Counted from the first letter of the stretch, positions 44,961 to 54,191 are shown. The stretch: DNA of 64,000 nucleotides from JAFEDN01 sp963795715 (GCA_963795715.1 CAWCIY010000003.1:930001-994000); one strand, 5' to 3'. Numbers and translations are program-made. The notes: generated by a model from the sequence alone, not told the origin.

Positions 44961-46759
44961 GTAAATATTCGTTAAACCTCTCGCTCAACCCGATTCAATA
45001 GGTTGTTGGTGTTCGGGTGGGGATGAGAAAGCCGCTGTGACTTTCTTTGACATGTTCCATGGCAAATACCCGCGGATATCAGCAGGCGTCTTTCCTCCCT
45101 GTATTGCACAGTCATAAAAATAGGTCAGCAACCAGGTATGTGGATTAATCTTCCACAGTTTTAATGTTTCAAATAGGGTAAACAGACAGGCAGCCAATTG
45201 TGCCGACCAAACCGCGCCTGATCCATAATAATTCTTTCTGCCGATAACACTGCTACGCAACCCGTGCTCTGCCGGGTTGTTATCCATCGGAATTTCGGGG
45301 TGATCAACAAAAACAGTTAACCCAAACCAGTGCGCATGTAAACTCTCTAACACTTTGCGCGCAGAGGGGGGCTTCATCATGTCCTTCATTTCTTCACCAC
45401 AGATTTTTTCCATTTCTTTTACGGCAGCCCGTAATTGCTTATCGTGCTCTAAAAATAGTTTGGAATTGGGCTCGTGTTCTATCCGTTGATGATTGATGTG
45501 ATAAAGATGAGCAATTCTTTCAACCCACAACAATCCCCAGGCTTCCTGCTCTGGATAGCCTTTGGCGTGATTTAAAAAATCCCGTCTGACATGCGCCCAG
45601 CAGAAAGCCAAAATAAATAATCCTGATTTCGCAATCACTTTATATGCCGCATACCGATCTACATTCAATATCCCCCCTTCATGGGATTCCCCAAAGTGTT
45701 CAATCAATACTGACGAGGAACGACTGTCACTGATTTTAAAGACAACACTTTCTGCGTTTTTAAAAATCCATAAAAACCATCGGTGATTGGTTTTGCCTTC
45801 TTTGGTTTCAAATACTTTCCAACCCGTTTCATCGGCATGCCAATGATGCGCTGCCACATTATGCTCCGTTATGGCATCATACACCGGCATTAACAGCGGT
45901 AATATTCTTTTCATACCATCGGTTACCGTTCCCATCGCCAGCGATAACCCATGGTTCGATAGCTGTTCCAGGGTCCGATAGAGGGGATGCTGATATTCAT
46001 ATTTATTGATCAACAGCAACGCCCAAACCGATAGACCCAATTTGCTCTTGGGGATTAATCGATCCGCACTGGGCGCTAATAAAATCTGGGGATCAGGATT
46101 TTGTTTACAACGACATTGGCGTTTGTATCGTTTTCGATTGATGATACGACGATGGGGCTGAACATGGATGACTTCTAATATTTCAGATGTCTCGTCATCA
46201 TGTAATTCCTGGTAGGATAAACCACAACAACAGCAGCGCGCTTCTTTTTCAGATAGACGCACTGCTTCAACTGTCGTCGGTAACTGATCGTAATCACGTC
46301 TCCCATGGCCTGGACTACCCGGTTGTTGTCCACGCTTCTTTTTAGATTTTTCTGTTTGGCTGGTATTAGGATTATTTTCGGGTGTCGTGGTATTTTTTTC
46401 TGATCTTCTGCCAAATAATTGCTGTTCCCTTTTGCGTAATTTTGCTTTTAATTCTTCAAGCTCATCATTCAATTCCACTTCTCGCTTCTTAACTTGCTGA
46501 AATTGTGCTTCCCAGTAATTAGCCTTGTGCTTATAGTCAATCATCTCTAATGTTTGCTCTTTATGACGTAATTGGAGATCAGAATATAAATTCGCAAGTC
46601 GGGCGTGCAGGAAATAGGGCACGGTAAGTTCCGATGGTAGAGCGGGCAATTCGTTTGCAATTTCCATATATTACAACTCACTTCACTGCTTTGTGAGTTG
46701 TAAACTTATTCAATTATTGAGTTTTTTTCAAGAGGAAGAGAGGTTTAACGAATATTTAC
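44961..46759 (-). mobile_element. Complete IS66-family element, tnpC only (1799 bp)
   Basis: Perfect 22-bp terminal repeats (GTAAATATTCGTTAAACCTC... at 44961-44982, inverted at 46738-46759). They are flanked by the 8-bp target duplication ATAATATT (44953-44960 and 46760-46767), the duplication length made by IS66. Only the large transposase gene is present, as in the ISBst12-type subgroup that lacks tnpA and tnpB. The intact duplication indicates fairly recent insertion. Confidence 0.92.
44985..46667 (-). CDS. tnpC: IS66-family transposase TnpC
   Basis: A 560-residue intact transposase. It has a coiled-coil/leucine-zipper N-terminus (~45-85), LFGRRSEKN, and a GQQPGSPGHGRRDYDQLP linker. A zinc-finger-like ARCCCCGLSY with CRC follows. 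The DDE domain includes HWHADETGWKVFE, ILNVDRYAAYK and FCWAHVRRDFL, and the C-terminal block is PMDNNPAEHGLRSSVIGRKNY. It lies entirely inside the terminal repeats. Confidence 0.95.
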   Translation of the reverse strand: MEIANELPALPSELTVPYFLHARLANLYSDLQLRHKEQTLEMIDYKHKANYWEAQFQQVKKREVELNDELEELKAKLRKREQQLFGRRSEKNTTTPENNPNTSQTEKSKKKRGQQPGSPGHGRRDYDQLPTTVEAVRLSEKEARCCCCGLSYQELHDDETSEILEVIHVQPHRRIINRKRYKRQCRCKQNPDPQILLAPSADRLIPKSKLGLSVWALLLINKYEYQHPLYRTLEQLSNHGLSLAMGTVTDGMKRILPLLMPVYDAITEHNVAAHHWHADETGWKVFETKEGKTNHRWFLWIFKNAESVVFKISDSRSSSVLIEHFGESHEGGILNVDRYAAYKVIAKSGLFILAFCWAHVRRDFLNHAKGYPEQEAWGLLWVERIAHLYHINHQRIEHEPNSKLFLEHDKQLRAAVKEMEKICGEEMKDMMKPPSARKVLESLHAHWFGLTVFVDHPEIPMDNNPAEHGLRSSVIGRKNYYGSGAVWSAQLAACLFTLFETLKLWKINPHTWLLTYFYDCAIQGGKTPADIRGYLPWNMSKKVTAAFSSPPEHQQPIESG

Positions 46760-46980
46760 ATAATATTATTATAACTATTTATTTTTATTAACTAATTAAT
46801 CAACAGGGACGCTCTTCATATTATGTATGAATTTTTACAAAATACAAAAACTAAGACCTGTTGTGACCCCTTGATTCCGGCAAGGAATTTTTTCATTTTG
46901 CCTCAATGGGGCGAAAAGCACAAGATTATTATTACGACCCTAGGGCTGACTACTGTGCTCCTGGTGATTAAAAGCGCCCC

Positions 46981-47448
46981 CTATTTTTTACCAATATGAA
47001 AGACTGGCTGAGGCAGATTCGAACTATAGGTAGAAGTAGTTACATAACAATTACTGTCACTTTCTAGCGGTGTCGCCGTAGCAGTATAATCGCTGGGATG
47101 CATTCCGGTTATTTTCATATAAAATTGGCAACCCGGTATATTTCCAATAGTGCCCGGTGTTTGATAAGAAATTGTAGCATCACCACAATCCGTAGTGTTC
47201 TGGGGAATAATCAATATAACTTGATTCTGGGTATTCCCATCGATGCTACGGGGAGGGGGATAATTTGAATCAAATACAACAGAGCCAGAAGTTGAAGAGT
47301 GAGTCCGTGCAATTTGCCCCGGATAGTCATTCTCTATAATAATTGGATATGCTGAATTTTGACATTGAGCAAAAATGGCTACAGGCTGAATACTAATAAC
47401 TAGAACACTTAAATAACTTGTCAATTTTATAAAATTATTTAATTTCAT
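46981..47448 (-). CDS. Small secreted hypothetical protein
   Basis: 155 residues with a signal peptide (SYLSVLVISIQPVAIFAQ). The mature part has five Cys and beta-type sequence (VILIIPQNTTDCGDATISYQ). No family is recognised. No strong Shine-Dalgarno site precedes ATG 47448 (only GAGG-like purines in GAGGTAACATA). It is probably exported to the periplasm or surface. Confidence 0.6.
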   Translation of the reverse strand: MKLNNFIKLTSYLSVLVISIQPVAIFAQCQNSAYPIIIENDYPGQIARTHSSTSGSVVFDSNYPPPRSIDGNTQNQVILIIPQNTTDCGDATISYQTPGTIGNIPGCQFYMKITGMHPSDYTATATPLESDSNCYVTTSTYSSNLPQPVFHIGKK

Positions 47449-47534
47449 TATGTTACCTCAAATTTATTTACTGAAATAAATACTTATATGTACAATAATT
47501 ATACTATTTTTTCTAATTATTACAATGAAATGGG

Positions 47535-48263
47535 AAATCGGGCGTAAATAGACTAATCTTACAAAACCAAGCCTGGTGTTTGATTATCAAGAGACTCGCG
47601 GCGGTTACCATGCACGTGCATTTTTAGGAGATTTTAAAGGCTATTTACAAACAGACGCATTCTCGGGATATCATTGGGTTAATCAAGAGGAAGTGATTTG
47701 CCGGGTGGGCTGTATGGCTCATGCCAGAAGGTATTTTGCCGATTGTGTCAAACTCTCAAAGAAACCGGGACTGGCTTCGAAAGGGTTAGATTTTTTTAAA
47801 AAGCTCTACGCCCTTGAGAAGAAATCGCGGGAAAATAATTTCTCTGCCGCCCAACGATATGAACTCAGAAAACAATATGCGCCACCGATTCTCGCGGAAT
47901 TTAAGCAATGGTTGGAAGATCATCAAATTAAAGTACCACCCCAGCAAAAGCTAGGCCAAGCCATTCTTTACTGCTTAAAGCAATGGCGCTCGTTGAACAA
48001 TTATCTTAAAGATGGCCGATTAGAAATCGATAATAATCTCATTGAAAACCCATCCGGCCTTTTGCCATCGATCGGAAGAACTGGTTGTTTGCGGGCAGTC
48101 CGCGAGGCGCTAAAGCGGGAGCGATTCTTTATTCTTTGCTAGAAACTTGTAAAGCCAATGGTGTTGAACCTTATCGCTATTTTACCGACATGCTTCATCG
48201 CATTCGCTCTTGCTCTTCTGACGCCGATTACCGACAACTACTGCCGCAATATATACAGCTTTA
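47535..48263 (+). pseudogene. IS66 transposase (TnpC), C-terminal remnant
   Basis: From ~47535 (GRK-stop-TNLTKPSLVFDYQETRGG) to 48263 the + strand encodes the DDE C-terminal half of an IS66 TnpC: YLQTDAFSGYHWV, VGCMAHARRYFADCVK and RLEIDNNLIEN. A frameshift near 48130 is followed by AILYSLLETCKANGVEPYRY. The N-terminal half and left end are missing. It is a different IS66 lineage from the two complete elements. Confidence 0.85.
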
Positions 48264-48272
48264 AAATCCAAT

Positions 48273-48292
48273 GTAGTTTATCTGACGCTTAC
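48273..48292. repeat. IS66 right terminus
   Basis: GTAGTTTATCTGACGCTTAC ends in the GTAAGC-type terminus (inverted) of IS66 elements and abuts the rhuM fragment at 48293 exactly. It is the surviving right end of the remnant element. Confidence 0.65.
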
Positions 48293-48370
48293 AAACGATC
48301 TGACGTGGTGATACTAAAAATTATTTGAATGAGAATGAGCTGGATAATCTTAATCGCATTGTTTCTTTTT
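48293..48370 (+). repeat. Second copy of a rhuM fragment (78 bp)
   Basis: Nearly identical to 44499-44577 within the rhuM C-terminal half (starts AAACGATCTGACGTGGTGAT), with one base deleted. It begins precisely at the end of the IS66 remnant, so a second rhuM copy was interrupted by that element and then lost. Confidence 0.9.
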
Positions 48371-48672
48371 TTAAGCTTTAAATTAGCAAGGTAAATTTTA
48401 ATATGGAAAGAGCACTTATAGGACGTTATTCTATTTCTGTAGCTGGCGGGGAGTAGGTTAAGCTTTTATCCCTGATCTGCGGAAAAAGGTTTAAGAGGGC
48501 TAAGGATTATTTGAGAAATTTTTCTTCACAGTGTCTAATAAAGAAATGTAATGAATTGTAAGAGGACTGTAAATTGCACTAAATTCGGGTTTTAAACTCT
48601 CAATTGATATAAATTTCTTAGATCATAATATAGTATATAAAATCTTGTATTCCATCGAACTTTGTTTTTATA
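48371..48672. other. Intergenic region, no gene seen
   Basis: About 300 AT-rich bases between the rhuM scrap and the hypothetical gene at 48673. I find no frame or repeat of note. Confidence 0.4.
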
Positions 48673-49461
48673 CTACTCTTTTCTTTGATCCTTTATTACT
48701 TTTTCTATTAAGTTCCATTTTCCCATTCTAGCTAAGCACCAAAATTCTAGGCCTTCATGAAAATCTTTTTTTTTAATTTTGTTTAAAACCTTTAAGCAGT
48801 CATCGTCATTGATAAAATAATTTTTGATACTAGCGATATAGAGAAATGAGCCGGGAAAGTTAACTTTTAGCCAGAGCCAGTTCTCCTCACTGAGAAAAGA
48901 TTGGCGTATAAATAATTTGCGAATTTGAGGTTCATCTACTTTTGGATGTCTTATTAACTCGTTAAAGTGTTCTTCAATAAAGTTATCATTATACAAGTAG
49001 GCTATCGTCTTCAATAAAAAAACAGCTTCTCCAAAATTTTCATTTACTTTTTCCCATGCAAGTTGAAAAAGGTCTAGCTCGTGCAAATTTCTAATATAAG
49101 CATACTTTCGTAAATAGCGCTTTCCTGAATTCAGAAAGAAAGTAAGAATTATTTTCTGAAGATGGGGTCCGCAGTTGTTAATCAAATGGTTGAGGTAGGA
49201 TGCATACAGCCTCTTTTCTTTGTGTTCTATACAATTATTAAAGCAACGCAAAAAGTGCTTTGCTAAACTGTCCAATATTTTGCTTTCTTTTATTTCTATA
49301 ACACAGTGAAACACGAATTTTCCTAGTGGTTTATTTAAAGCGTGTTTTTTCATGAGCTTTTCAAGCTCATCAGCAGGTAAACTTCTAAGGTAACCGTAAG
49401 CTAAGCTTTTATATATGTCTGGTTGGTTGCCAGCAATTTTTTCTATGAAATCAAAATTCAT
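48673..49461 (-). CDS. Helical hypothetical protein (262 aa)
   Basis: A 262-residue all-helical, AT-rich-codon protein made of short helices with aromatic residues (LDLFQLAWEKVNENFGEAVF, FLSEENWLWLKVNFPG), reminiscent of HEAT- or ankyrin-like solenoids. No motif, signal peptide or membrane helix is visible. No close neighbour in the same direction. I do not recognise it. Confidence 0.6.
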   Translation of the reverse strand: MNFDFIEKIAGNQPDIYKSLAYGYLRSLPADELEKLMKKHALNKPLGKFVFHCVIEIKESKILDSLAKHFLRCFNNCIEHKEKRLYASYLNHLINNCGPHLQKIILTFFLNSGKRYLRKYAYIRNLHELDLFQLAWEKVNENFGEAVFLLKTIAYLYNDNFIEEHFNELIRHPKVDEPQIRKLFIRQSFLSEENWLWLKVNFPGSFLYIASIKNYFINDDDCLKVLNKIKKKDFHEGLEFWCLARMGKWNLIEKVIKDQRKE

Positions 49462-49838
49462 AAGCTATACCCCAAATAAGGAACATTTTAACCTTGCCCG
49501 ATATACGCTTTCAACAGCGCGACTGGACGAACATCTTTCTTGATACTTCGTTTATATATCAGTTTTCAGTCAGATACTTCTTGGCAGATTTCTGGAAAGT
49601 CCGCTTTGACTTTATTCCATATGGGTCAACTGCAGCTTTTCAATTTCATGCGTCAGAAATCTTTCTGCTTCCCACTAGTCGCTAGCGTTGATACTTTTGT
49701 ACAATCGTGTTCCAAAAACAGTTTTTATTCATCCATTCTATATTTATTGGATGGTAAGCCCCTAATAATCCCATCTTTTTAGAATAAGAATAATTTGATT
49801 GAATGGTTTTACTGATTAATTAAAGGAGGTAAAACCTG

Positions 49839-50189
49839 ATGACTGACCAAAATGCTATTATTTCTAATTTAGAAATTACGCACCGTAAAAAACCTCAATA
49901 CAGTGAGGAGCAGCGCAAGAAACACTATCAAGGTTACCAAGCTAGCAAATTAAGCATAGAAAAATATTGTGAGCTTCATAAAATATCTCAATCGGCGCTT
50001 CGTAAATGGATTAAAAAATTTCAGCTGAATCATTTTTTCACCTCAGTCAATCCTGGGCCATCCATTAATCATTTCAACAAGCAAAGTTTTGAAATCATTT
50101 TTTCTAATGGTATTCGACTCAGGTTTCCAGAACTGATTGATCCAGTGGTCATCAAACAATTAATTAAGGAATTGAGTGCATGCAATTAA
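49839..50189 (+). CDS. tnpA: IS66 accessory protein TnpA
   Basis: 116 residues with a helix-turn-helix N-terminus (QRKKHYQGYQASKLSIEKYC, then SQSALRKWIKKFQ) as in IS66 TnpA/IS3 OrfA-like proteins, and a C-terminal IIFSNGIRLRFPE typical of IS66 TnpA. AAAGGAGG lies before ATG 49839. It overlaps tnpB by 10 bases. Confidence 0.92.
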   Translation: MTDQNAIISNLEITHRKKPQYSEEQRKKHYQGYQASKLSIEKYCELHKISQSALRKWIKKFQLNHFFTSVNPGPSINHFNKQSFEIIFSNGIRLRFPELIDPVVIKQLIKELSACN

Positions 50190-50530
50190 AATTATCATCG
50201 CCGAAGATATGGCTGGCCACTCAAGCGGTTGATTTTCGATTGTCGATAGATGGTTTATGCCAAATGATTCAATCCAAATTTAACCTGAATTTAAAAGAGG
50301 GTCTATTTATTTTTTATAACAGAACCCGGAAGAAAATAAAGATATTGACCTGGCATCAGAATGGATTTGTGCTGGTTTATAAGCGTCTTGAGCATGGTTT
50401 TTTTTCTATTCGCACTTCTGAAGAAGGATTAGTGAGCGTTGATGAAAGGCAACTGAGTTGGTTATTGGCCGGGTTAGATTGGGTATCGATGTCAGCCTGG
50501 AAGGAACTGGAGTTTGATGATTATTTTTAG
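50180..50530 (+). CDS. tnpB: IS66 accessory protein TnpB
   Basis: 116 residues matching IS66 Orf2: KIWLATQAVDFRLSIDGLC, LFIFYNRTRKKIKILTWHQN and the late LSWLLAGLDW. It is required for IS66 transposition in elements of this type; its biochemical role is unknown. It is not the TnpB nuclease of IS200/IS605. Confidence 0.93.
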   Translation: MQLKLSSPKIWLATQAVDFRLSIDGLCQMIQSKFNLNLKEGLFIFYNRTRKKIKILTWHQNGFVLVYKRLEHGFFSIRTSEEGLVSVDERQLSWLLAGLDWVSMSAWKELEFDDYF

Positions 50531-50582
50531 ATTAATCCAATGGATGCTTCTTTATTTACAGCAATTTTGGTATCATTTCTTT

Positions 50583-52145
50583 ATGATAAAGAAAGAAAAT
50601 GACCTTGAAATGACGGCTATTTTAAGCAATGTTCCTGCTGAGAAAGCCGCTATCATTGAATCTCTACTGACAGAAAAAAATTCCAAGATTTTAGATCAGG
50701 AATCAAAAATCCTTGCTCTTGAAAAAGAAATCAATTGGCTTAAAGAACAATTCAAATTAGCGCAACAAAGAAAATTTGGCCGTTCTTCGGAGAATAGTCA
50801 AACCCTGCAGATGGAGATCGTTTTTAACGAGGATGGCTGTATCACACAACCACCCGAAAAAGAAGAAGTTGAGCATATTAGCTATACACGTAGAAAAAAT
50901 AAAACCTGTGGACGCAAGTTAGATACTTCAAAACTTCCTCGTGAACAACAAATTCATGATTTACCGGCTTGTGAAAAAGTCTGTTCCTGCGGTTGACAAC
51001 TTAAAAAAATAGGTGAAGATATTTCCGAACAAATTGAACGGATCCCCGAACAGGTTAAGGTAATTGAACATGTCAGGCCCAAATATGCTTGCCCTCGTTG
51101 TGAAACCGTTAAAGCGGCTGAGAAACCCGAATGTCCACTACCTAAATGCATGGCGACATCGGGATTTATTACCGATGTCATTATTAAAAAATACGAGCAT
51201 CATTTACCGCTGTATCGTCAATCTAAAATTTTGTTGCAGGCGGGTTTAGAGATTCCTGACAATACGTTAGGCAACTGGGTGATGGGATCGGCAGAAGTGT
51301 TAACGCCTTTGGGAGAAGCACTGCAACAGCAATTTTTAAAGATCGGAATTTTACAAGCAGATGAAACCACCGTCAAAGTATTAAAACCGGATAAAGAAGG
51401 CTATCTTTGGGCTTATCATAGTTGCGAACCCAACAATCGATTTATTTTCTTTGAATTTAGCCTGACTCGAAGTGGAGATAATGTCAATCGACGATTGAAA
51501 GACTATAAAGGTCTGCTCCAAACAGACGGCTACAGCGGCTATAATGAGCAGAGGAAAAAGTCTGAAGTGATTAATTTTGGCTGTTGGGACCATGCCAGGA
51601 GAAAGTTTGTAGAAGTGATTAAAGTGAATGGTAACAATAAGGCTGGCAAAGCGGGAGAATTATTGGGAATCATAGATAAACTATATGAAGTAGAAAGAGA
51701 AGCTAAAGATCAAAGTTTTATTAAACGGAAAAGCATTCGTCAGGAAAAATCTAAACCTTTACTCGAATTAATTTATTTAAAACTACAAAAAATCAATGCG
51801 CCCCCACAAAGTGCATTAGGGAAAGCAGTGCAGTACGCATTAAATCAATGGCCTTATTTATCAAACTATATTGATTACGGTGAGATCGAGATTAGCAATT
51901 GTTGGATTAAAAATCAAATTCGTCCCTTTGCCCTGGGCAGGAAAAATTGGTTATTTGTTGGAAATGAACTGAGTGCTAATAAATCAGCCCTTCTTTATAG
52001 CCTTATTCAGACCTGCAAACTAAATCAGATCGACCCCCGTAATTATTTAATTTATGTCCTTAATCAAGTACACAAAATGCGCTGTAAAGAAATTGAGCCT
52101 GAGATCTTGTTACCACAATTTATCAACAGAAAATTACTCGGTTAA
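50583..52145 (+). pseudogene. tnpC: IS66 transposase TnpC with one in-frame stop
   Basis: ATG 50583 starts a ~520-codon TnpC: coiled coil, LAQQRKFGRSSENSQ, a zinc-finger-like CSCG, then TGA at 50994-50996. The same frame continues QLKKIGEDISEQIERIPEQ, YACPRCET, ILQADETTVKV, LLQTDGYSGYNE, CWDHARRKFVE and QIRPFALGRKNWLF to 52145. The stop replaces a single residue (CSCG-x-QLKK) and nothing else is damaged, so one point mutation explains it. An internal start at ~51150 would give a DDE domain without the DNA-binding N-terminus. Confidence 0.88.
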
Positions 52146-52268
52146 TGAATTCTTCAAGATGGGATTATTAGGGGCTTACATTGGATGGGTGGATATCGAT
52201 GGATGATTAGCAATTCAATCAACATTGATGAACAAAAATTACATTCTTTGAATTCAAACAAATAGAAT

Positions 52269-52306
52269 AAAAAAAGCGTCGCACATAAAAACAATTTATG
52301 TGCGAC
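52269..52306 (-). terminator. Rho-independent terminator (left copy)
   Basis: GTCGCACATAAA (52278-52289) pairs with TTTATGTGCGAC (52295-52306). On the minus strand it is followed by a run of seven T. It would end the micro-ORF at 52316-52375. Confidence 0.85.
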
Positions 52307-52315
52307 TTGTAATTT

Positions 52316-52375
52316 CTAAGAACAAGAAGCTATTTTAGCAATTTTCTTACAAAAAAGAAATTTAAGCAATTTCAT
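52316..52375 (-). CDS. Micro-ORF, 19-residue cationic peptide (left copy)
   Basis: Encodes the same peptide as 54391-54450 (MKLLKFLFCKKIAKIASCS): hydrophobic, Lys-rich, two Cys. GAGGGAATCAAA precedes the ATG and a strong terminator follows. The short transcript unit resembles type I toxin or leader-peptide genes, but no function is known. Confidence 0.4.
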   Translation of the reverse strand: MKLLKFLFCKKIAKIASCS

Positions 52376-52437
52376 TTTGATTCCCTCATTTTGAGTTCAC
52401 ATTTTGAAAAGAAATTCCCATAGAAAAATAGAAATTT

Positions 52438-52748
52438 GCTTTCCCACCAAAATATCAATTCAATGTGAAGAAGGATGACGAGTCAAAAAAATTCATTGCT
52501 TCAATAAAAAATTGTTTAGATTAGTTCAGGACAGTAGCCGCGTACGTACTTATAAATCTTCATTACATAAATTTGCCATGCCGAACTCCAAGATTATATC
52601 AATTAATCAGAATGTAGAGCGTTCCGTTCCTATAGAAGACCAATAAAAGCATCTGGACATCATTTTGATCTGTGGTAGTCCCGGCGGCCTGGGTGATTTA
52701 AACAAAACCCAGGTTTAAAACCATTAAAGCGGTTTTACAAATATTAAG
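52438..52748. other. Unassigned DNA inside the cassette, left side
   Basis: About 310 bases without a convincing gene. Next to the methyltransferase stop, CCTGGGT...ACCCAGG (~52689-52712) and AAAACC...GGTTTT (~52718-52737) could form terminator-like stems for that gene. Confidence 0.35.
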
Positions 52749-53465
52749 TTAGGTTCGTATATTTAAACTAGAAATTAAATATATATTATTTATAACTTCT
52801 TCGAAACCTCTTTCGCTTAGATGTTTGGGGATTTCAGTTAATGTTTCTCGATTAAGTATCTGTACGTTGAAATTTAAGCCAAATAAATGATTTATTTCGT
52901 CATCACTTATCGAAAACGGCGGACCCTTAATATTGGAAGTTGAATTAAATCCTATTAATAAAATTTTAACTATCTTCTCACAGCAAGCCAATAAATTGAG
53001 AACATACTGTCGACGAATTGTTACAGGCAAGGCAATCAGAGCACGGCAATCATAAATGGCGTCAATGGGTGGTAAATCAGAAGAGGTTAGTTTGAAAAAG
53101 TCTCCGCAAAGTAATTCAATATTGTTGTACTGAAATCGAATAAAATTTTTCTGTCTGGTAATATGAGGTATTATATTGATTTCATCAAAAAAATTTCGGC
53201 AAGCAATCGGACTTAATTCAACTCCAACAATTGGATACCCTTGTTCAGCTAGCCATTGCATATCTTTGCTTTTGCCACACAAAGGGACTAGAATTCGTGC
53301 GCCGGGCTGTAGATGTAAGTGATGAAAATAGTTAATTAGCTCAGGTGACACATTTTCTCGATGACAGTGGATTTGATGAGCTTGCCATCGCATTAGCCAT
53401 CCAAGATTTTCTATTTTTTTTCTTAGCCAATTATTAAACATACCTTCACTCTGATGATATTGCAT
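52749..53465 (-). CDS. tpm: Thiopurine S-methyltransferase (TPMT) family protein
   Basis: 238 residues (or ~230 from the internal MFNNW start) with the family order FNNWLRKKIENLGWLMRWQ, LINYFHHLHLQPGARILVPL, the SAM-binding CGKSKDMQWLAEQGYPIVGV ELS block, LLCGDFFKLTSSDLPPIDAI and YDCRALIALP. Bacterial TPMTs methylate thiopurines, tellurite or selenite. It is divergent from the octanucleotide-switched gene (54-base gap), so the two may share a promoter region inside the inverted-repeat cassette. Confidence 0.9.
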   Translation of the reverse strand: MQYHQSEGMFNNWLRKKIENLGWLMRWQAHQIHCHRENVSPELINYFHHLHLQPGARILVPLCGKSKDMQWLAEQGYPIVGVELSPIACRNFFDEINIIPHITRQKNFIRFQYNNIELLCGDFFKLTSSDLPPIDAIYDCRALIALPVTIRRQYVLNLLACCEKIVKILLIGFNSTSNIKGPPFSISDDEINHLFGLNFNVQILNRETLTEIPKHLSERGFEEVINNIYLISSLNIRT

Positions 53466-53519
53466 CCACTTTAAATTTAATGTAAACTATCGTCAAGGAA
53501 TTAGTAAGGAATTGATAGA

Positions 53520-54022
53520 ATGGATTTAAAAAATTTAGACCAAGCCAAAGAAATTATTGACTCTTTTGATCTTCAACCGGTTATTGATAGATTGGTCAAG
53601 GTTGAAAATTGGTCTAAAAATGAAGCTACAGAAAGCAATAAAGCAATAAAGCAATAAAGCAATATCGGCGTTATCTTTTCCTTCGAAAAAAATACTCCAA
53701 CCAAATCTTACCACCTTCTAAAGAAATTGATGAAGCTTGGCATGCGCACATTTTACATACAAAAATGTATCGTCAGTTTTGTAAACAGGTATTTGATCAT
53801 ACAGAAGAACAATTTTTAGATCATAATCCTGCTGAGGATGAGGAAAGCGCCATTTACTTTACTAAGTTTTTCGAACAAACTCAGGCTTTGTATAAAAAAG
53901 AATTTGGTGAATATATATTTCAGATTAGAGGTCGCTTCATGTTACGTAAAATACTGGAGAGAATTGGGGATAAACTGACCACACAGTTCCCTCGTTTAGC
54001 CTCATATTTAGAGACGAATTAA
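53520..54022 (+). pseudogene. WHxH (glycine-rich-domain-like) protein, out of frame by an octanucleotide repeat
   Basis: ATG 53520 (AAGGAATT upstream) encodes DLKNLDQAKEIIDSFDLQPV and continues to ESNKAIKQ, then stops inside a repeat. The next frame continues YRRYLFLRKKYSNQILPPSK, EIDEAWHAHILHTKMYRQFC and on to 54022. With three instead of four AAAGCAAT units the two parts fuse exactly (KAIKQYRRYL) into a 164-residue protein. The EIDEAWHAHILHT block matches the WHxH motif of bacterial 'glycine-rich domain-containing' (DUF1399-related) proteins; their function is unknown. The present sequence is OFF, but may be switchable rather than dead. Confidence 0.75.
53632..53663 (+). repeat. Octanucleotide tandem repeat (AAAGCAAT)x4
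   Basis: Four perfect units inside a coding sequence. The unit length is not a multiple of three, so gain or loss of one unit shifts the frame. Loss of one unit restores the long frame. Confidence 0.95.
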
Positions 54023-54100
54023 CGTTTGACTCTTGTTTAATCTGATTTTTATAATATAAATAAAGTTTTTTGTTAAATTTTTAGGCTATGAGGGGAAAGT

Positions 54101-54160
54101 ATGGAATTTTGGTTAATCGGTACAGTGTTTATTTGTTCGGCATTTTGGATGATAAAATAA
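54101..54160 (+). CDS. Micro-ORF, 19-residue hydrophobic peptide
   Basis: AGGGGAAAGT precedes ATG 54101, encoding MEFWLIGTVFICSAFWMIK, which is a single membrane helix. It resembles small membrane peptides, but there is no conservation evidence available here. Confidence 0.35.
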   Translation: MEFWLIGTVFICSAFWMIK

Positions 54161-54191
54161 CTGTTTTGTTATTTTAATATAGGAGGCTTCT

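Larger units (their letters stand above)
49754..52179 (+). mobile_element. Complete IS66 element with tnpA, tnpB, tnpC (2426 bp)
   Basis: Perfect 24-bp terminal repeats (GTAAGCCCCTAATAATCCCA... 49754-49777; inverted 52156-52179) with the 8-bp target duplication ATTGGATG on both sides (49746-49753 and 52180-52187). The gene order and overlaps are standard. tnpC carries one in-frame TGA. Confidence 0.95.
52206..52437. repeat. Left arm of 232-bp inverted repeat
   Basis: This is the reverse complement of 54329-54560 with only about two differences seen. The arm holds the 3' end of the gene whose full copy is at 54501-54905, a bidirectional terminator and a 19-residue micro-ORF. It begins 26 bases after the IS66 element. 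Confidence 0.95.

Noticed and set aside
49494..49782. Two overlapping short + frames before the second IS66
   Set aside because: Aromatic-rich random-looking products, no ribosome sites, and the second runs into the IS66 left end.
50180..50530. TnpB as an RNA-guided nuclease
   Set aside because: The sequence is the IS66 Orf2 accessory protein; it has no RuvC or zinc-finger motifs of the IS200/IS605 TnpB nucleases.
53632..53663. CRISPR or iteron array
   Set aside because: The units are only 8 bases with no spacers and lie within a coding frame; slipped-strand repeat is the better reading. No CRISPR array or cas gene was seen anywhere in the window.
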